Assembly (NCBI GenBank): GCA_965247295.1
Contig: CBDFGQ010000008.1
Span: 434,001 to 498,000, forward strand
Source of the DNA: CBDFGQ01 sp965247295
GTDB lineage: Bacteria > Chloroflexota > Dehalococcoidia > Lucifugimonadales > JAGWBF01
Direction of reading: 5' to 3'
Length of the DNA: 64,000 bases
Both the position numbers and the translations under genes were made by a program. This document shows positions 49,730-58,990 of this stretch, in pieces. Positions within the stretch are counted from its first letter, which is position 1. Each line of letters starts with the position of its first letter. Below the pieces are notes generated by a model. That model did not search any database and was not told the origin of the DNA. It was given only the letters and a program-made list of their open reading frames with translations.

Positions 49730-51586
49730 TTACAGCGCACTCCGACCCAGAGCGATGGCGATAAGGACGAGGTCCAGAAGGTCCACTATCCCATCCTCGT
49801 TGACGTCGGCGAAGGGCACTGCGGCGTCCCTGGGGTCCAGGTTGGCAGCTATGATTTGCAAGTCCCTCTCGCCCACTCTTCCATCACGGTCCACGTCCTC
49901 TGCGATGTCGGTGTCAATGATGGTCATCACCGCCGTGTCGGGGCTCCCCAGGACGGTCCCGCCGGTCGGGTTGCTCAAGGCCAGGCTCACTGTCTCCTCG
50001 CCCTCCACCAGCACATCGTCGAGGATGGTGATGTTGAAGGTCCTGTTCCCCGTGTCCCCCGTGGCAAAGGTAACGGTCCCCATGGTACCCACGTAGTCGG
50101 AGCCGGAGGTCGCAGTGCCGCCAATAGTGGCGTAGTCCACGGTTACCCGGTCATCGCTGCCGCCGGTGCGGATGACGGTGATGGTGGCGCTGCCCCCGTT
50201 TTCCGCTACGGTGTAGCTCGCGGCGTTGAACTGTAGGCTGCCAGGCTCGTGATCGGTGATGGTCAGCACCGCCGTGTCGGGGCTGCCCAGTACGGCCCCA
50301 CCGGTGGGATTGCTGAGGGCCAGATTCACCGTCTCCTCACCCTCCAACAGCACATCATCGAGGATCGTGACGTTGAAAGTCTTGTTCCCCGAGTCTCCGG
50401 TGGCAAAGGTGATGGTCCCCATGGTGCCAACGTAGTCGGAGCCGGTGGTCGCAGTCCCGCCAATAGTGGCGTAGTCCACCGTTACGCGGTCGTCGCTGCC
50501 GCCGGTGCGGATGACGGTGATGGTGGCGCTGCCCCCGTTTTCCGCTATGCTGTAGCTCGCGGCGCTGAACTGGAGCACCGCCTGGGGTGGGGGTGGGGGA
50601 GGATAATCCACGGTCAACACCGGGCGGTTTGAGGGGGTGCCGTTCTCCTTGGTGTCGAATCTCTTCGTGGTAGTGTTCACAGACTCGTCACCTACGAGGA
50701 CCAATCCGAAGTTGGAGGGTGGGTCGTCGAGCCACGCCTGTACGTCGGCCACCATCTGCGCGGTGGAGCCCCAGAAGTAGCTGCCCTCGCCTGCCACCGA
50801 CGTGCTGGCACTGACCGTGGCCGAGAAATCGCCCCCGGCTGCCTGCCAGAAATCGGTGTTAAAGAAGGTGTGCAGCCACGTGGCGTCGCCGGCGGTCGCG
50901 GAGGTGCCCCCGCCCTCATTTGACGGAGCGTCCGAGGTCCCCTCTCCCCAGGCGGCCGACAGTTTATGGAGCCCGATGGTTCGAGACCCTGCCTGGAAAT
51001 TAGTCTTGGACATGTTCAGCGTGAGGGTCACGCTGCTGATGGTCGAACCAGCGGGGACGTTCCCGGCGATGCCGAAGGCGATCACCCCACGGCGAACTTT
51101 GTTCGTGACCGAGCCGGTCCTTCCCACAAAGAAATACTGGCCCGCGCCGTTGCTGACGGTACCGCTAGAATCCTGATAGAGGGTGTTGTCCTTGATCGGG
51201 CCCAGGCTAACGGACGATAGCGAGACAGGGCCCTCGGGCACATCGCCCACCGACGCCCCGTCACCGGACAGGGGCAGAGCGGTTGCATGGCCAAGAGCGA
51301 GGAGCCGGGACCGGCCGTCCTGTGCCACGGAGGTCCAGGGCGACCCGCTGGGGGCTCTGATGGCCGACGTATGGGAGACGCTGTCTGGATTGGCCGGTAT
51401 GGCGGGGCCGACGTTCATAGCGGTGGGATGGGCTTGCAGCGCAGGTCGATCAGCCAACCCAGCGTAACTTATCGCCGCCAGCAGGGTGATGACCAGGGCC
51501 AGGAGTCCCAGACCTCCCTTAAACCAAGGTCGCCACACTCCTTCAGACGCCTCTCCGATGCATCCTCGAATCCGTTGAGCTCTCAT
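49730..51586 (-). CDS. Exported Calx-beta and dockerin protein
   Basis: The 618-residue protein has an N-terminal membrane segment (LGLLALVITLLAAISYAG), a DNRLRE-type beta domain (res ~110-330; KDNTLYQDSSGTVSNGAGQYFFVGRTG, STISSVTLTLNM), a Pro spacer, two Calx-beta domains of 113-residue period (each IAENGGSATITVIRTGG..TFATGD..EGEETV) and a C-terminal dockerin-like pair of calcium loops (DVDRDGRVGERDLQIIAANL, DVNEDGIVDLLDLVLIA). The DNA repeats are at 49908-50581. No scaffoldin or cohesin is visible. It may bind calcium-dependent surface structures. Confidence 0.85.
   Translation of the reverse strand: MRAQRIRGCIGEASEGVWRPWFKGGLGLLALVITLLAAISYAGLADRPALQAHPTAMNVGPAIPANPDSVSHTSAIRAPSGSPWTSVAQDGRSRLLALGHATALPLSGDGASVGDVPEGPVSLSSVSLGPIKDNTLYQDSSGTVSNGAGQYFFVGRTGSVTNKVRRGVIAFGIAGNVPAGSTISSVTLTLNMSKTNFQAGSRTIGLHKLSAAWGEGTSDAPSNEGGGTSATAGDATWLHTFFNTDFWQAAGGDFSATVSASTSVAGEGSYFWGSTAQMVADVQAWLDDPPSNFGLVLVGDESVNTTTKRFDTKENGTPSNRPVLTVDYPPPPPPQAVLQFSAASYSIAENGGSATITVIRTGGSDDRVTVDYATIGGTATTGSDYVGTMGTITFATGDSGNKTFNVTILDDVLLEGEETVNLALSNPTGGAVLGSPDTAVLTITDHEPGSLQFNAASYTVAENGGSATITVIRTGGSDDRVTVDYATIGGTATSGSDYVGTMGTVTFATGDTGNRTFNITILDDVLVEGEETVSLALSNPTGGTVLGSPDTAVMTIIDTDIAEDVDRDGRVGERDLQIIAANLDPRDAAVPFADVNEDGIVDLLDLVLIAIALGRSAL
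49908..50581. repeat. Tandem 339-bp coding repeat (Calx-beta units)
   Basis: Two units (~49908-50242 and 50247-50581) are offset by exactly 339 bp (113 codons) and are nearly identical, implying recent duplication or gene conversion within the gene. Confidence 0.85.
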
Positions 51587-51674
51587 GCTTAATTCTCAGC
51601 CCCGGCCCGCGTACTTTATGTATACGATGACTTTGCTCGCCCCAGCCCTATACGTCAAGGCCGTTGGGCAACTT

Positions 51675-53135
51675 TCAATTCTCGATCGTCACTGTCCCAA
51701 ACATCCCCGCCTGTTCATGGCCGGGGACGGTGCAATAAAAATACAGGGACGACACGCCCCTTGGAACGGTCAGGGCATCCGTGTTAGTAGTACCCGGAGC
51801 CACCGAAATGTCTATGAACGGCTTCTGACTCTTATGCTGAGATGAAGTAATCACGGTGAAGGTATGATCTAACGCGTGGCTGTTGGTGACCGTAAATGTA
51901 ACACGTGCGCCAGCCCGCACCGACGTATCACTCAGCGTGAACGAGAGACCTGGTATATTGACGCTGATGCTTTTGGGGGGAGGCGTGGGCGTCGGGGTCG
52001 GCCCCAGCTCCCCAACGGGTATGGGTCTGGGCGTCGGCGTGGCCGCCGGCATGGGTGAGACGAATTTGAGGTCGTCAATAAACAGCCAGTCATCCGTGTC
52101 CGACATATTGGCCCGGAACCGCACCCAGAACTCTTCTGTCAGCATGTCGGTCGGCAGGGAGAAATCGTAAAGCCGATATGTGTTGTCGTCCTCGCTATCT
52201 TCCTAGCGCTTGAGCACCACCCAATTGGCCTCGTCTTCGCAGCCCAGCCCGCAGACCGAAACCTCGGCCTGGTCCTCCTCCTCGAAGGAGACCGCCTTGG
52301 CCCAAAACTGGAGCCGCACCACTGTCTCCCGCGAGAGGTCAGCGGGGCGCCGCGCCTCTCCGAGCTGCGACCGGAGCACCAGGTGAAAGTTCCCACTATG
52401 GGGTGGTCCGCTGGATGTCAGGCTAGAGGTTATGTGGGCGTGGTCCACAAGTCTCCAGAAGGTCGCCCAGTAGCCGAGGCCGCCGAACACGACCCCACCC
52501 TCGAAGCCTTCCTCGGTGATAGTGAACAGGGGGAGTGGTGTTGGGGTTGGTGTGGGTACGGGTGTTGGAGCAACGGTAGAGGTGGGGGTGGGAACGGCAA
52601 CCGGAGTCGCCACGGGGAGCACGCTGACAGGGGCCGTAGTTGGGACGACCGTCGGAGTAGCCGCGATTACCGGCCTCTCCGTAGGGGTTGGAGCAACGGT
52701 AGGCGTATAGGTGGGGATGACTTGCCGCGTGGGGGTTATTGCAGCTGGGGTTGGCATGGAGGTAGACGTAGGTCTCTTGGTCGGGCTGGGGGTAGCGGAT
52801 CGGGTCGCAGTGGGCCCTGAGGTAGGCGATGGAACACCAGTGGAGGCTGGAGTAATAGATTTAGGCGTGGGCGTCGGCGTGGCGGTTGATTTCGGGGTGA
52901 CGGTAGGGGCAGGTGAGATGGGGGTGGGGCGTGGAGCTATCGATCGAGGCGTCGGTGTCTGAGCCGGCTTGGAGCTGATACTCGGCGTAGCGATGGGTAC
53001 CGTCACCGTTGGAGCGGCAGCCGTGGGGCTGGCCTGGGGGGTCAAGACGGACTCCGGCGTCGGCCCTGTTCCGGTTCCGCACCCGGTGGCCAGCGTGCCG
53101 ACCAAGCTGGCGATGAGCACCATCAGTACCCTCAT
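51675..53135 (-). pseudogene. Lipoprotein with Thr/Pro linker and cupredoxin domain, split by in-frame TAG
   Basis: The two halves are in one frame: 53135-52203 and, after the TAG at 52203-52205, on to 51675, giving 486 codons. The start has GGGACAGGGAA upstream, then a lipobox (LATGC), a ~170-residue low-complexity (T/P/S)-rich linker, a jelly-roll/CBM-like domain (FEGGVVFGGLGYWATFWR.., AEVSVCGLGCEDEANWVV) and, after the stop, its last strands and a cupredoxin domain with Cys-x3-His-x4-Met (YCTVPGHEQAGM). The residue before the TAG sits mid-domain. It reads like a Lys or Gln codon mutated to TAG. Without read-through only a truncated lipoprotein would form. Confidence 0.75.
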
Positions 53136-53435
53136 TTCCCTGTCCCACCTGTTGTGAGTACCCAGCGAGAGCTACGGGCGAGGGCCTCCATCGGATTTCC
53201 TCCCGACCGAATCGGTCATCCCGCACATGCATATCGCCCGCCCCAATGACTATAGACCGTCGGACAGGAAATCCCAGCTTGAAACGGGCGCACATCCGCA
53301 TCGATTATCTGAGCCGAGGACTACAAAGGTGGACTGGCAGCGCCCCAGTACCGGTGCTATACTTCCCGTTGGCGCCTGACCAGTCTTTTCCGCCGGTGGT
53401 CTAGATACACGGACTTTGGTCACGAGGGGGGCATA
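53136..53435. other. Gap between divergent lipoprotein and ABM-like genes
   Basis: No gene is seen. An extended -10 for the plus-strand gene is at 53355-53363; the GAGGGGGG ribosome-binding site follows near 53424. Confidence 0.5.
53355..53363 (+). promoter_or_regulatory. Extended -10 promoter for ABM-like gene
   Basis: TGC-TATACT stands ~70 nt before the ATG at 53436; no good -35. Confidence 0.4.
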
Positions 53436-53723
53436 ATGATTGGCGTGCTGACACACCACTGGAGCAAGGAGGATAGAGTCGGCGACGCTCGGAAGCTCCT
53501 GGACGGGAACGGTCTCGCTCAGAGCAGGGCCCCAGGCTTCCGTAGGCGCCAGACCCTCTACGCCCTGAGCGATCCCACGAAGATCACTACACTGGTCATC
53601 TGGGACAGCAGCGAAATCTACGACGCCTGGAGGGCGAGCCCGGAGCGGTCCGTGGCAATGGCTGGAGCCGAGGAGCTTTGGGCTAGGCATCCCGAATCGG
53701 AGCGCTTCGAGGTCGCCGGTTAG
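53436..53723 (+). CDS. ABM/dimeric alpha-beta-barrel-like small protein
   Basis: This 95-residue protein starts at an ATG after GAGGGGGG. The pattern is a ferredoxin-like dimeric barrel: strand GVLTHHWSK, a helix DARKLLDGNGLA, PGFRRRQTLYALSDPTKITTLVIWDSSEIYDAWRASPERS. Similar proteins are antibiotic-biosynthesis-monooxygenase or heme-degrading types, but no catalytic residue can be named. Its stop lies 63 bp from the 3' end of the convergent glutamate dehydrogenase gene. Confidence 0.7.
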   Translation: MIGVLTHHWSKEDRVGDARKLLDGNGLAQSRAPGFRRRQTLYALSDPTKITTLVIWDSSEIYDAWRASPERSVAMAGAEELWARHPESERFEVAG

Positions 53724-53786
53724 TGTAACATCCAACTTCCGGTGGTGTTGAATGCCCGGATGCTAATTGGGTCACAGTGTCGCCGG

Positions 53787-55043
53787 CTAGGGGTAAATCC
53801 CGCGTATATTTATGGCCTCCCCCACCTTTTCCACCGCAAGCATAAGGGCAGCAGTCCTCAGGTTGCACCTCTCGCGTTCTGCGTTGGCGGCAACCTCTTT
53901 GAAGCTGCGGACCATGATCTGTTCCAGCCGGGTGTCTATCTCCTCTTTGCTCCAGAAGTAGAACTGGAGGTCCTGCACCCATTCGAAATAGGAGACCGCC
54001 ACGCCGCCGGCGTTGGCAAGTATGTCTGGCGCAACGGTGATGCCCCGCTGATCGAGTATCGTATCAGCCTCCGGCGTCGTGGGACCGTTGGCCCCCTCCA
54101 CCACAATTTTGGCGTCGATCCGATCGGCGTTCCGCTCCGTTATCTGGCTCTCCAGCGCCGCCGGGACCAGAATGTCGCATGGAAGTTCGAGTAGTTCGTA
54201 GTTGGTCAGGCTTTCGGTACCGACGCTTCCCTGACAGCTACCGGTGGCCCTTTTGTGTGCCATCACTCCATCCACGTCCAGACCGTCTCCGGAATACGTG
54301 CCCCCAGAGGTGTCGCTGACGGCGACGACCTTGCAGCCCATGGACTTGAGGAATTGGGCCGCGTAGGTGCCGGCATTGCCAAACCCCTGCACTACCACCT
54401 TGGCTCCCGCCATGGGCAGGCCCAGATGCGCCATTCCCTCTCTAGCTACGATGGCAACGCCCCGTCCCGTGGCTTCCCTTCTACCCACGGTGCCGCCCAC
54501 GCTAATTGGCTTGCCGGTAACCACGCCCGGCACCGAATACCCCCTGTGCATACTGATAGTGTCCATAAACCAGGCCATGATCTGCTCGTTGGTGTTCATA
54601 TCAGGCGCGGGGATGTCCAACTCCGGGCCCACTATAACGTTGATCTCCGAGGCGTAGCGCCGGGTCAGCCTCTCCAGCTCGCGCTGGGACATGGTCTTGG
54701 GGGAACAGGTGACGCCGCCCTTCGCACCGCCGTATGGCAGGTTCACCACGGCGCACTTCCAGGTCATCCACATGGCCAGGGCCTTTACCTCATCCAGGGT
54801 GACCTCCGGCGCGTACCGCAGGCCTCCCTTGGCAGGGCCACGGTGCAGGCTATGCTGCACCCTGTAGCCGGTGAACACCTTGACACCACCGTTATCCATG
54901 AATACCGGGAAGTTTACGGTAAGCTCCCGCTTGCACTCACGCAGTATCTGCCGCAGGCCATCGTCGAGGCCCATCCTGTCGGCAATGGAATCGAACTGAA
55001 TTATGGCCGAGCGGTAGGCCGAACTTTCAACAGTTGTTACCAT
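53787..55043 (-). CDS. gdhA: Glutamate dehydrogenase
   Basis: The ATG follows GGAAAGG. The 418-residue protein has the signature LPYGGAKGGV with its catalytic Lys, the substrate Lys in GPAKGGLRY, the Rossmann GFGNAGTYAAQF and the C-terminal ANAGGVAVSYFEWVQDLQ. It reversibly aminates 2-oxoglutarate with NAD(P)H. It lies alone with its own start region; a DUF3500 gene lies 80 bp upstream in the same direction. Confidence 0.93.
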   Translation of the reverse strand: MVTTVESSAYRSAIIQFDSIADRMGLDDGLRQILRECKRELTVNFPVFMDNGGVKVFTGYRVQHSLHRGPAKGGLRYAPEVTLDEVKALAMWMTWKCAVVNLPYGGAKGGVTCSPKTMSQRELERLTRRYASEINVIVGPELDIPAPDMNTNEQIMAWFMDTISMHRGYSVPGVVTGKPISVGGTVGRREATGRGVAIVAREGMAHLGLPMAGAKVVVQGFGNAGTYAAQFLKSMGCKVVAVSDTSGGTYSGDGLDVDGVMAHKRATGSCQGSVGTESLTNYELLELPCDILVPAALESQITERNADRIDAKIVVEGANGPTTPEADTILDQRGITVAPDILANAGGVAVSYFEWVQDLQFYFWSKEEIDTRLEQIMVRSFKEVAANAERERCNLRTAALMLAVEKVGEAINIRGIYP

Positions 55044-55122
55044 TTTTCAACCTTTCCTAGTATCTACAGCGGTTGGTCCCGGCCGGCACTAACACGGGCT
55101 CCGGGACCCAGATGCCGTGGGG

Positions 55123-56109
55123 TTAGATCACATGATACAGCAAGAGGTGCTCGCGCATCACGTCCACGGCGAAGTCGTTCTCAACGTCCCGCCAGACCGA
55201 GTGGATGTGGTTGGCGTCATCCTGCCGGTTGTCGAACTCCACCACGAAGTTCCCGCCGTGAATCCGGTAGTAGTGGGCCTTCCCCTTCTCAATGGGGCCG
55301 GCCCACGCGAGGTGCAGGCGATCGAGCCCCTCTTCCTGGATGGCATCCAGCCGCTGCTTGGAGACGTCGCTGCGCACCTGACTCACGTATTCTGTGACCA
55401 GGGCCGCCATAACCTCCTTCTGGGTACCCGACATCCGGGAGACCGAAAGGCCCTCCTCCATAGGCAGTGAGGCCCGAGCGCTGTTGAAGGTCAGGATATC
55501 GTAGGGTGCGGTATCGTAGATGATGGCTCTGGAGCTCTGGCCGGAGTCCAGGCTGTTCATCAGTTCAAAGGCGATGTCCTCCCTGGGGCCCAGTATACGC
55601 AACCCCTTCTTGGGACCTGTGCGTACCTCCGCGGGGTTTGATCCGAAGAAGAACGGGGTCACGGAGATAACCTTATCCCCCCAGATGCTGAAGTGCAGGG
55701 AAACGTGGTGGCCCTCGGCCCGCCAGCCCCAGGGGTCCTGACCTCCGGGATCTCCGAACACGGTGAAGTAGTAGAGGTCCGGGTCGCGCACGAAAGTCAC
55801 TCTCCCCGCCTCCTTTTCCAGCGGGCCCAGTACTTCCTCGTGCTCGATGATCTGTACGGCCTGCCCGTAGGACTTCTCAGACAGGCCGCTGGCCATAAGG
55901 GCGTGAGCCAGGCGCCGCTGTCCCTCATCCATGTCCCTCAGGGCCAGGCCGTGGCGGTTCAGAGGCGGATAGTACCAGAAGATACGCTCGCCGTCCTGGT
56001 ACTGGTAGGTAGCCTTTGCCCTCTGCTCCTGGGAGAGACCCTCCAGGAAGCTGGTGCAGGCCTCGGCCATTTGGGCAGCCGCCTGGGGATGCCCATTCTT
56101 TGCAGCCAT
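55123..56109 (-). CDS. DUF3500 family protein
   Basis: The ATG at 56109 follows AGGAGGT; a longer frame to 56187 has none. The 328-residue protein is a DUF3500 member: FLEGLSQEQRAKATYQYQDGERIFWYYPPLNRHGLALRDMDEGQR, YFTVFGDPGGQDPWGWRAEGHHVSLHFSIWGDKVISVTPFFFGSNPAEVRTGPKKGL and HYYRIHGGNFVVEFDNRQDDANHIHSVWRD, rich in His and Trp. The function of the family is unknown; it is frequent in Chloroflexota and in planctomycetes. It has its own promoter (56204-56232) and may co-transcribe with gdhA, 80 bp downstream. Confidence 0.88.
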   Translation of the reverse strand: MAAKNGHPQAAAQMAEACTSFLEGLSQEQRAKATYQYQDGERIFWYYPPLNRHGLALRDMDEGQRRLAHALMASGLSEKSYGQAVQIIEHEEVLGPLEKEAGRVTFVRDPDLYYFTVFGDPGGQDPWGWRAEGHHVSLHFSIWGDKVISVTPFFFGSNPAEVRTGPKKGLRILGPREDIAFELMNSLDSGQSSRAIIYDTAPYDILTFNSARASLPMEEGLSVSRMSGTQKEVMAALVTEYVSQVRSDVSKQRLDAIQEEGLDRLHLAWAGPIEKGKAHYYRIHGGNFVVEFDNRQDDANHIHSVWRDVENDFAVDVMREHLLLYHVI

Positions 56110-56203
56110 GATTCTTACCTCCTGACGTTCCTGTCCTCGCAGTGAGTCGTCGTACCTCGGCCCTTCCGAAGTTCCCAGGGAAGACACTTGTCGCTAATAT
56201 CGC

Positions 56204-56232
56204 AGTTTATTAGGGCCACCTCGGAGTGTCAA
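56204..56232 (-). promoter_or_regulatory. Strong -35 promoter for DUF3500 gene
   Basis: On the minus strand a perfect TTGACA (56227-56232), a 17-bp spacer and TAAACT (56204-56209) would start transcription ~90 nt before the ATG. Confidence 0.55.
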
Positions 56233-56276
56233 CCCGAATCGCAACGGCCGCCAACTGCGAGGGTATCTAATATCGG

Positions 56277-57923
56277 TTAGCTAAACTCGGCAAACCCCTT
56301 GGGGGTGTGGACCTCAATGACGGTAACGGTGTCAGACTTCAGCGCCGCATCCAGGGCTGGGACTAACTCCTTCACCGACCCAAGCTCCACGCCGTTGGCG
56401 CCGTAGGCCTCTGCCAGCCTAGCGAAGTTGGGATTTCGCAGATCGCTGGCTATGAGGCGGCCGCCGTAATCCGTCCTCTGGATATCCCTTAGGACACCCC
56501 AGGCATTGTCGTTGAAGACGACTACCACTGGATTCAGCCCGTACTGAACGCAGGTGCCCAGCTCCTGAATGTTGAACTGAAATCCTCCGTCTCCAGTCAA
56601 GCAGACGACCTGGCGATTGGGCAGCGCTGCCTTGGCGCCCACCGCCGCCGGGAAGGCGAACCCCAAGCCACCCCAGTGGGAAGTCATGTAGGTCCTGGGC
56701 TCGTAGGTATCGAGGCAGTAGTTGGAGCCCCGGTGGGTGGCGACGTTCACGTCTCCCATGAAGATGGCGTCCCGCGCCACCACGCTGCGGATGGCTTCCA
56801 TTGTCTTCATCTGGTTGGGCATTAGCTTCCTTCTGTAGTCCCCAAGCCGCTGCTTCAGTTCGCGTACTTCCCCATCGTATGCGGCCGGCAGCCTAGAGGA
56901 CTTTCCCTCCACGGCAGCCTTGAGTTGGCGAAGCACCGCCTTGGCGTCGCCGACCACGCCGACGGCGGTCTCGTAGACCTTACCGATGGACTCGGCATCG
57001 ATATCCACGTGAATGAGGTTGGACGGCAGCCTGAGCCCCCGGTCCCGGATCTTGGATATCGACAAGCTGGAGCCCACCACCAGCAGCGTATCGACACTGT
57101 CCAGGAACTCCTGTAAAGGATCCACCTCCCCCGCTGAAGCGCCCGGAAAAGGTCCGTGAGCGCCCAAACAAAGGGGATTGTCGTCTGGTATTGCCCCCTT
57201 ACCTGCGGTTGTCGTGAAGACTGGGATGCCCAAGGTCTCCACGAAAAGTGCAAGCTCCTGGTTGGCACCGGAACGGTGGACCCCGCTGCCGGCTAGCACC
57301 GCAACCCTCTTACCAGAAAGGAGCAGCTGGGCCGCCCGACCGACCGACGCCTGGTCTCCCTCCGGCGGGGCGACCTGGAGCGACTGGGGAATCTCCATCT
57401 CACCGGTCTGGCCCTGGACGTCTACTGCAATCTCGATCTCGATAGGCCTCGGCCGCCGGGTCTGGAACCGCTCGAAGGCCTCGTAGATTCGATCGGGAAT
57501 CTCCTCGGGATGACCGACGTGGCTGCTCCACTGGGTGACGGAGGAAAACATTCCCAACTGGTCCTTGATTTCGTGATTGGCGCCCAGCCCACGCTCGTAC
57601 AGCTCTTCCTCCGCCGTGCTGGTTATGTTAAGGACCGGAGAGGACCCAAAGTAGGCCTCTCCCATCCCTCCCATGGAGTAGGCGGCCCCGGGCCCCGTGC
57701 TTGTAAAGCAGACACCGGGCCTGCCGGTAGCCCTGGCGTAGCCGTCGGCCATGAGTGCCGCGGCGTGCTCATGGCGGGTGCCGATGAAGCGGATGGCGTC
57801 CCGGTGATCGTACAACGCATCATAGACATCCATCATGTGAGTGGAGATGATTCCAAAGACCGTATCCACTCCCTGGGCCCGAAGGCACTCAACGACGGCT
57901 TGAGCCCCTTTAAGCTGAGCCAT
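56277..57923 (-). CDS. Thiamine-pyrophosphate-dependent enzyme (acetolactate synthase-like)
   Basis: The ATG follows AAGGAGG. The 548-residue protein has the three-domain TPP fold: catalytic Glu52 in RHEHAA, central domain VAVLAGSGVHRSGANQELALFVETLGIPVFTTTAGKGAIPDDNPLCLG and the TPP-Mg motif GDGGFQFNIQELGTCVQYGLNPVVVVFNDN. The family covers acetolactate synthase, sulfoacetaldehyde acetyltransferase and oxalyl-CoA decarboxylase; no small regulatory subunit gene is adjacent, so it may be a catabolic type. It has a promoter at 58017-58044. Confidence 0.92.
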   Translation of the reverse strand: MAQLKGAQAVVECLRAQGVDTVFGIISTHMMDVYDALYDHRDAIRFIGTRHEHAAALMADGYARATGRPGVCFTSTGPGAAYSMGGMGEAYFGSSPVLNITSTAEEELYERGLGANHEIKDQLGMFSSVTQWSSHVGHPEEIPDRIYEAFERFQTRRPRPIEIEIAVDVQGQTGEMEIPQSLQVAPPEGDQASVGRAAQLLLSGKRVAVLAGSGVHRSGANQELALFVETLGIPVFTTTAGKGAIPDDNPLCLGAHGPFPGASAGEVDPLQEFLDSVDTLLVVGSSLSISKIRDRGLRLPSNLIHVDIDAESIGKVYETAVGVVGDAKAVLRQLKAAVEGKSSRLPAAYDGEVRELKQRLGDYRRKLMPNQMKTMEAIRSVVARDAIFMGDVNVATHRGSNYCLDTYEPRTYMTSHWGGLGFAFPAAVGAKAALPNRQVVCLTGDGGFQFNIQELGTCVQYGLNPVVVVFNDNAWGVLRDIQRTDYGGRLIASDLRNPNFARLAEAYGANGVELGSVKELVPALDAALKSDTVTVIEVHTPKGFAEFS

Positions 57924-58016
57924 GGATCGTCCTCCTTACGTGTCGCCGATGCTGGGGAAGAGCGGCCAGCTGCGGCCACCGAGACACCCCGCAAACATCG
58001 CTGGTAATTGCACCCG

Positions 58017-58044
58017 ATTATACATGGACTCGCCGCCGGTGCAA
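58017..58044 (-). promoter_or_regulatory. Promoter for TPP enzyme gene
   Basis: On the minus strand TTGCAC (58039-58044), a 16-bp spacer and a perfect TATAAT (58017-58022) precede the ATG by ~90 nt. Confidence 0.55.
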
Positions 58045-58114
58045 ATCCATCGCCGGCACCTCATTGTACCCCTGAGCACCGGGGACCAGTCCACCAGGGA
58101 GTTTGCACGTTGCA

Positions 58115-58139
58115 GGCGACGGGTGTTTACACCGTCGCC
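58115..58139. other. Stable inverted repeat
   Basis: GGCGACGGGTGT and ACACCGTCGCC form an 11-bp stem with a single bulged G and a two-base loop. It could be an operator or an RNA hairpin; no T-tract follows, so a Rho-independent terminator is unlikely. Confidence 0.45.
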
Positions 58140-58293
58140 CTTCAGGTAATACCACCATAGGCAGGTCCCGTCGCTTCAGGAATAATGCTTACACGTTCCA
58201 AGAACGTGGCGGCGGCCTAAGAGGCACATTGTACCGCACAACATGCTTGTACCCGGGAACGGCGACACCGACGACCGGGGAGGAGACGGCGAG

Positions 58294-58467
58294 ATGTATT
58301 GGAGTTTTAAGAGCTGCGGCAAGTGCAACGGCGACCTTTGCCTGGAGGGGGATGAATGGAGATGCCTCCAATGCGGGCAATACTACTACACCGGTCGCCC
58401 TGTGAACACTGAGACCGCACTGGACCCCTACGCCCTTCCGATCACGGTTGCGGTCAGCAGAGAGTAA
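58294..58467 (+). CDS. Small zinc-ribbon protein
   Basis: The ATG at 58294 follows GGGGAGGAG; 57 residues result. Two Cys pairs (SCGKCNG and WRCLQCGQYYY) form a zinc ribbon, as in small C4 rubredoxin-like proteins. A polar tail (RPVNTETALDPYALPIT) ends the protein. No partner is apparent. It lies between the TPP-enzyme region and the second amidase operon. Confidence 0.65.
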   Translation: MYWSFKSCGKCNGDLCLEGDEWRCLQCGQYYYTGRPVNTETALDPYALPITVAVSRE

Positions 58468-58509
58468 GCGGCGTCTGGCGGGCTTCCACGGTGTGGCTGG
58501 CCCCGGCGC

Positions 58510-58538
58510 TTGACGTCCCCTTGGCCCACCGGTACAAT
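58510..58538 (+). promoter_or_regulatory. Strong sigma70-like promoter for second amidase operon
   Basis: TTGACG (58510-58515), a 17-bp spacer and TACAAT (58533-58538) would initiate ~105 nt before the small gene's ATG. Confidence 0.6.
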
Positions 58539-58650
58539 TGCTGTCATCCGAGTCCTCAGGGTTACCGGATCTAAGCCGGTGCCAGCATGCCTTGTTCTTC
58601 AGGATGCGGTGTCGTGGACCAACGACGTTTAAGTGGAGGCGCGTACAGTC

Positions 58651-58857
58651 ATGCCCACACCCGAACCAGAGGACATCAGCCTGGACGAGTTCAGGCTGAT
58701 GACGCAGAGGGCCGGCCTCCCCCTTAGCCATCAGGAAATCGAAGAGCTCAAACCCCTTTACGACCTCTACTACGAATACGTACGGCAGCTGCACTCCATC
58801 GACCTGAAGGCCGAAGAGATCGGTCTGACCTTCCGTCCCGACTGGCCCTCTTCTTAA
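58651..58857 (+). CDS. AtzG/GatC-like small partner (second copy)
   Basis: The ATG at 58651 lies 12 bases after GGAGG; 68 residues result. It is acidic and helical, like the copy at 897-1097 but with little identity: ISLDEFRLMTQRAGLPLSHQEIEELKPLYDLYYEYVRQLHSIDLKAEEIGLTF. The EEIGLTFRPD end resembles GatC/AtzG-type tails. It precedes the amidase gene by 133 bp, a wider spacing than in the first operon. Confidence 0.7.
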   Translation: MPTPEPEDISLDEFRLMTQRAGLPLSHQEIEELKPLYDLYYEYVRQLHSIDLKAEEIGLTFRPDWPSS

Positions 58858-58990
58858 TACCGTCGGAAGCCTGAAGCCCCGGTCCCGCCCTACACCGTCT
58901 CATCTGTGGGCTTCGGCTTTTCCTGAGGTCCGGGAGGCAGCTCCGAAACCGGTATAGATACCCGACAACGCTACTGTGGAAGGGAGAGTA

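Larger units (their letters stand above)
57924..58293. other. Intergenic region, divergent promoters and stable hairpin
   Basis: The gap holds a minus-strand promoter (58017-58044) for the TPP enzyme and a strong 25-base hairpin (58115-58139). No gene is seen here. Confidence 0.5.

Noticed and set aside
52516..52962. Gly/Val-rich plus-strand frames
   Set aside because: They are the complement of the Thr/Pro-rich linker in the lipoprotein gene, not independent genes.
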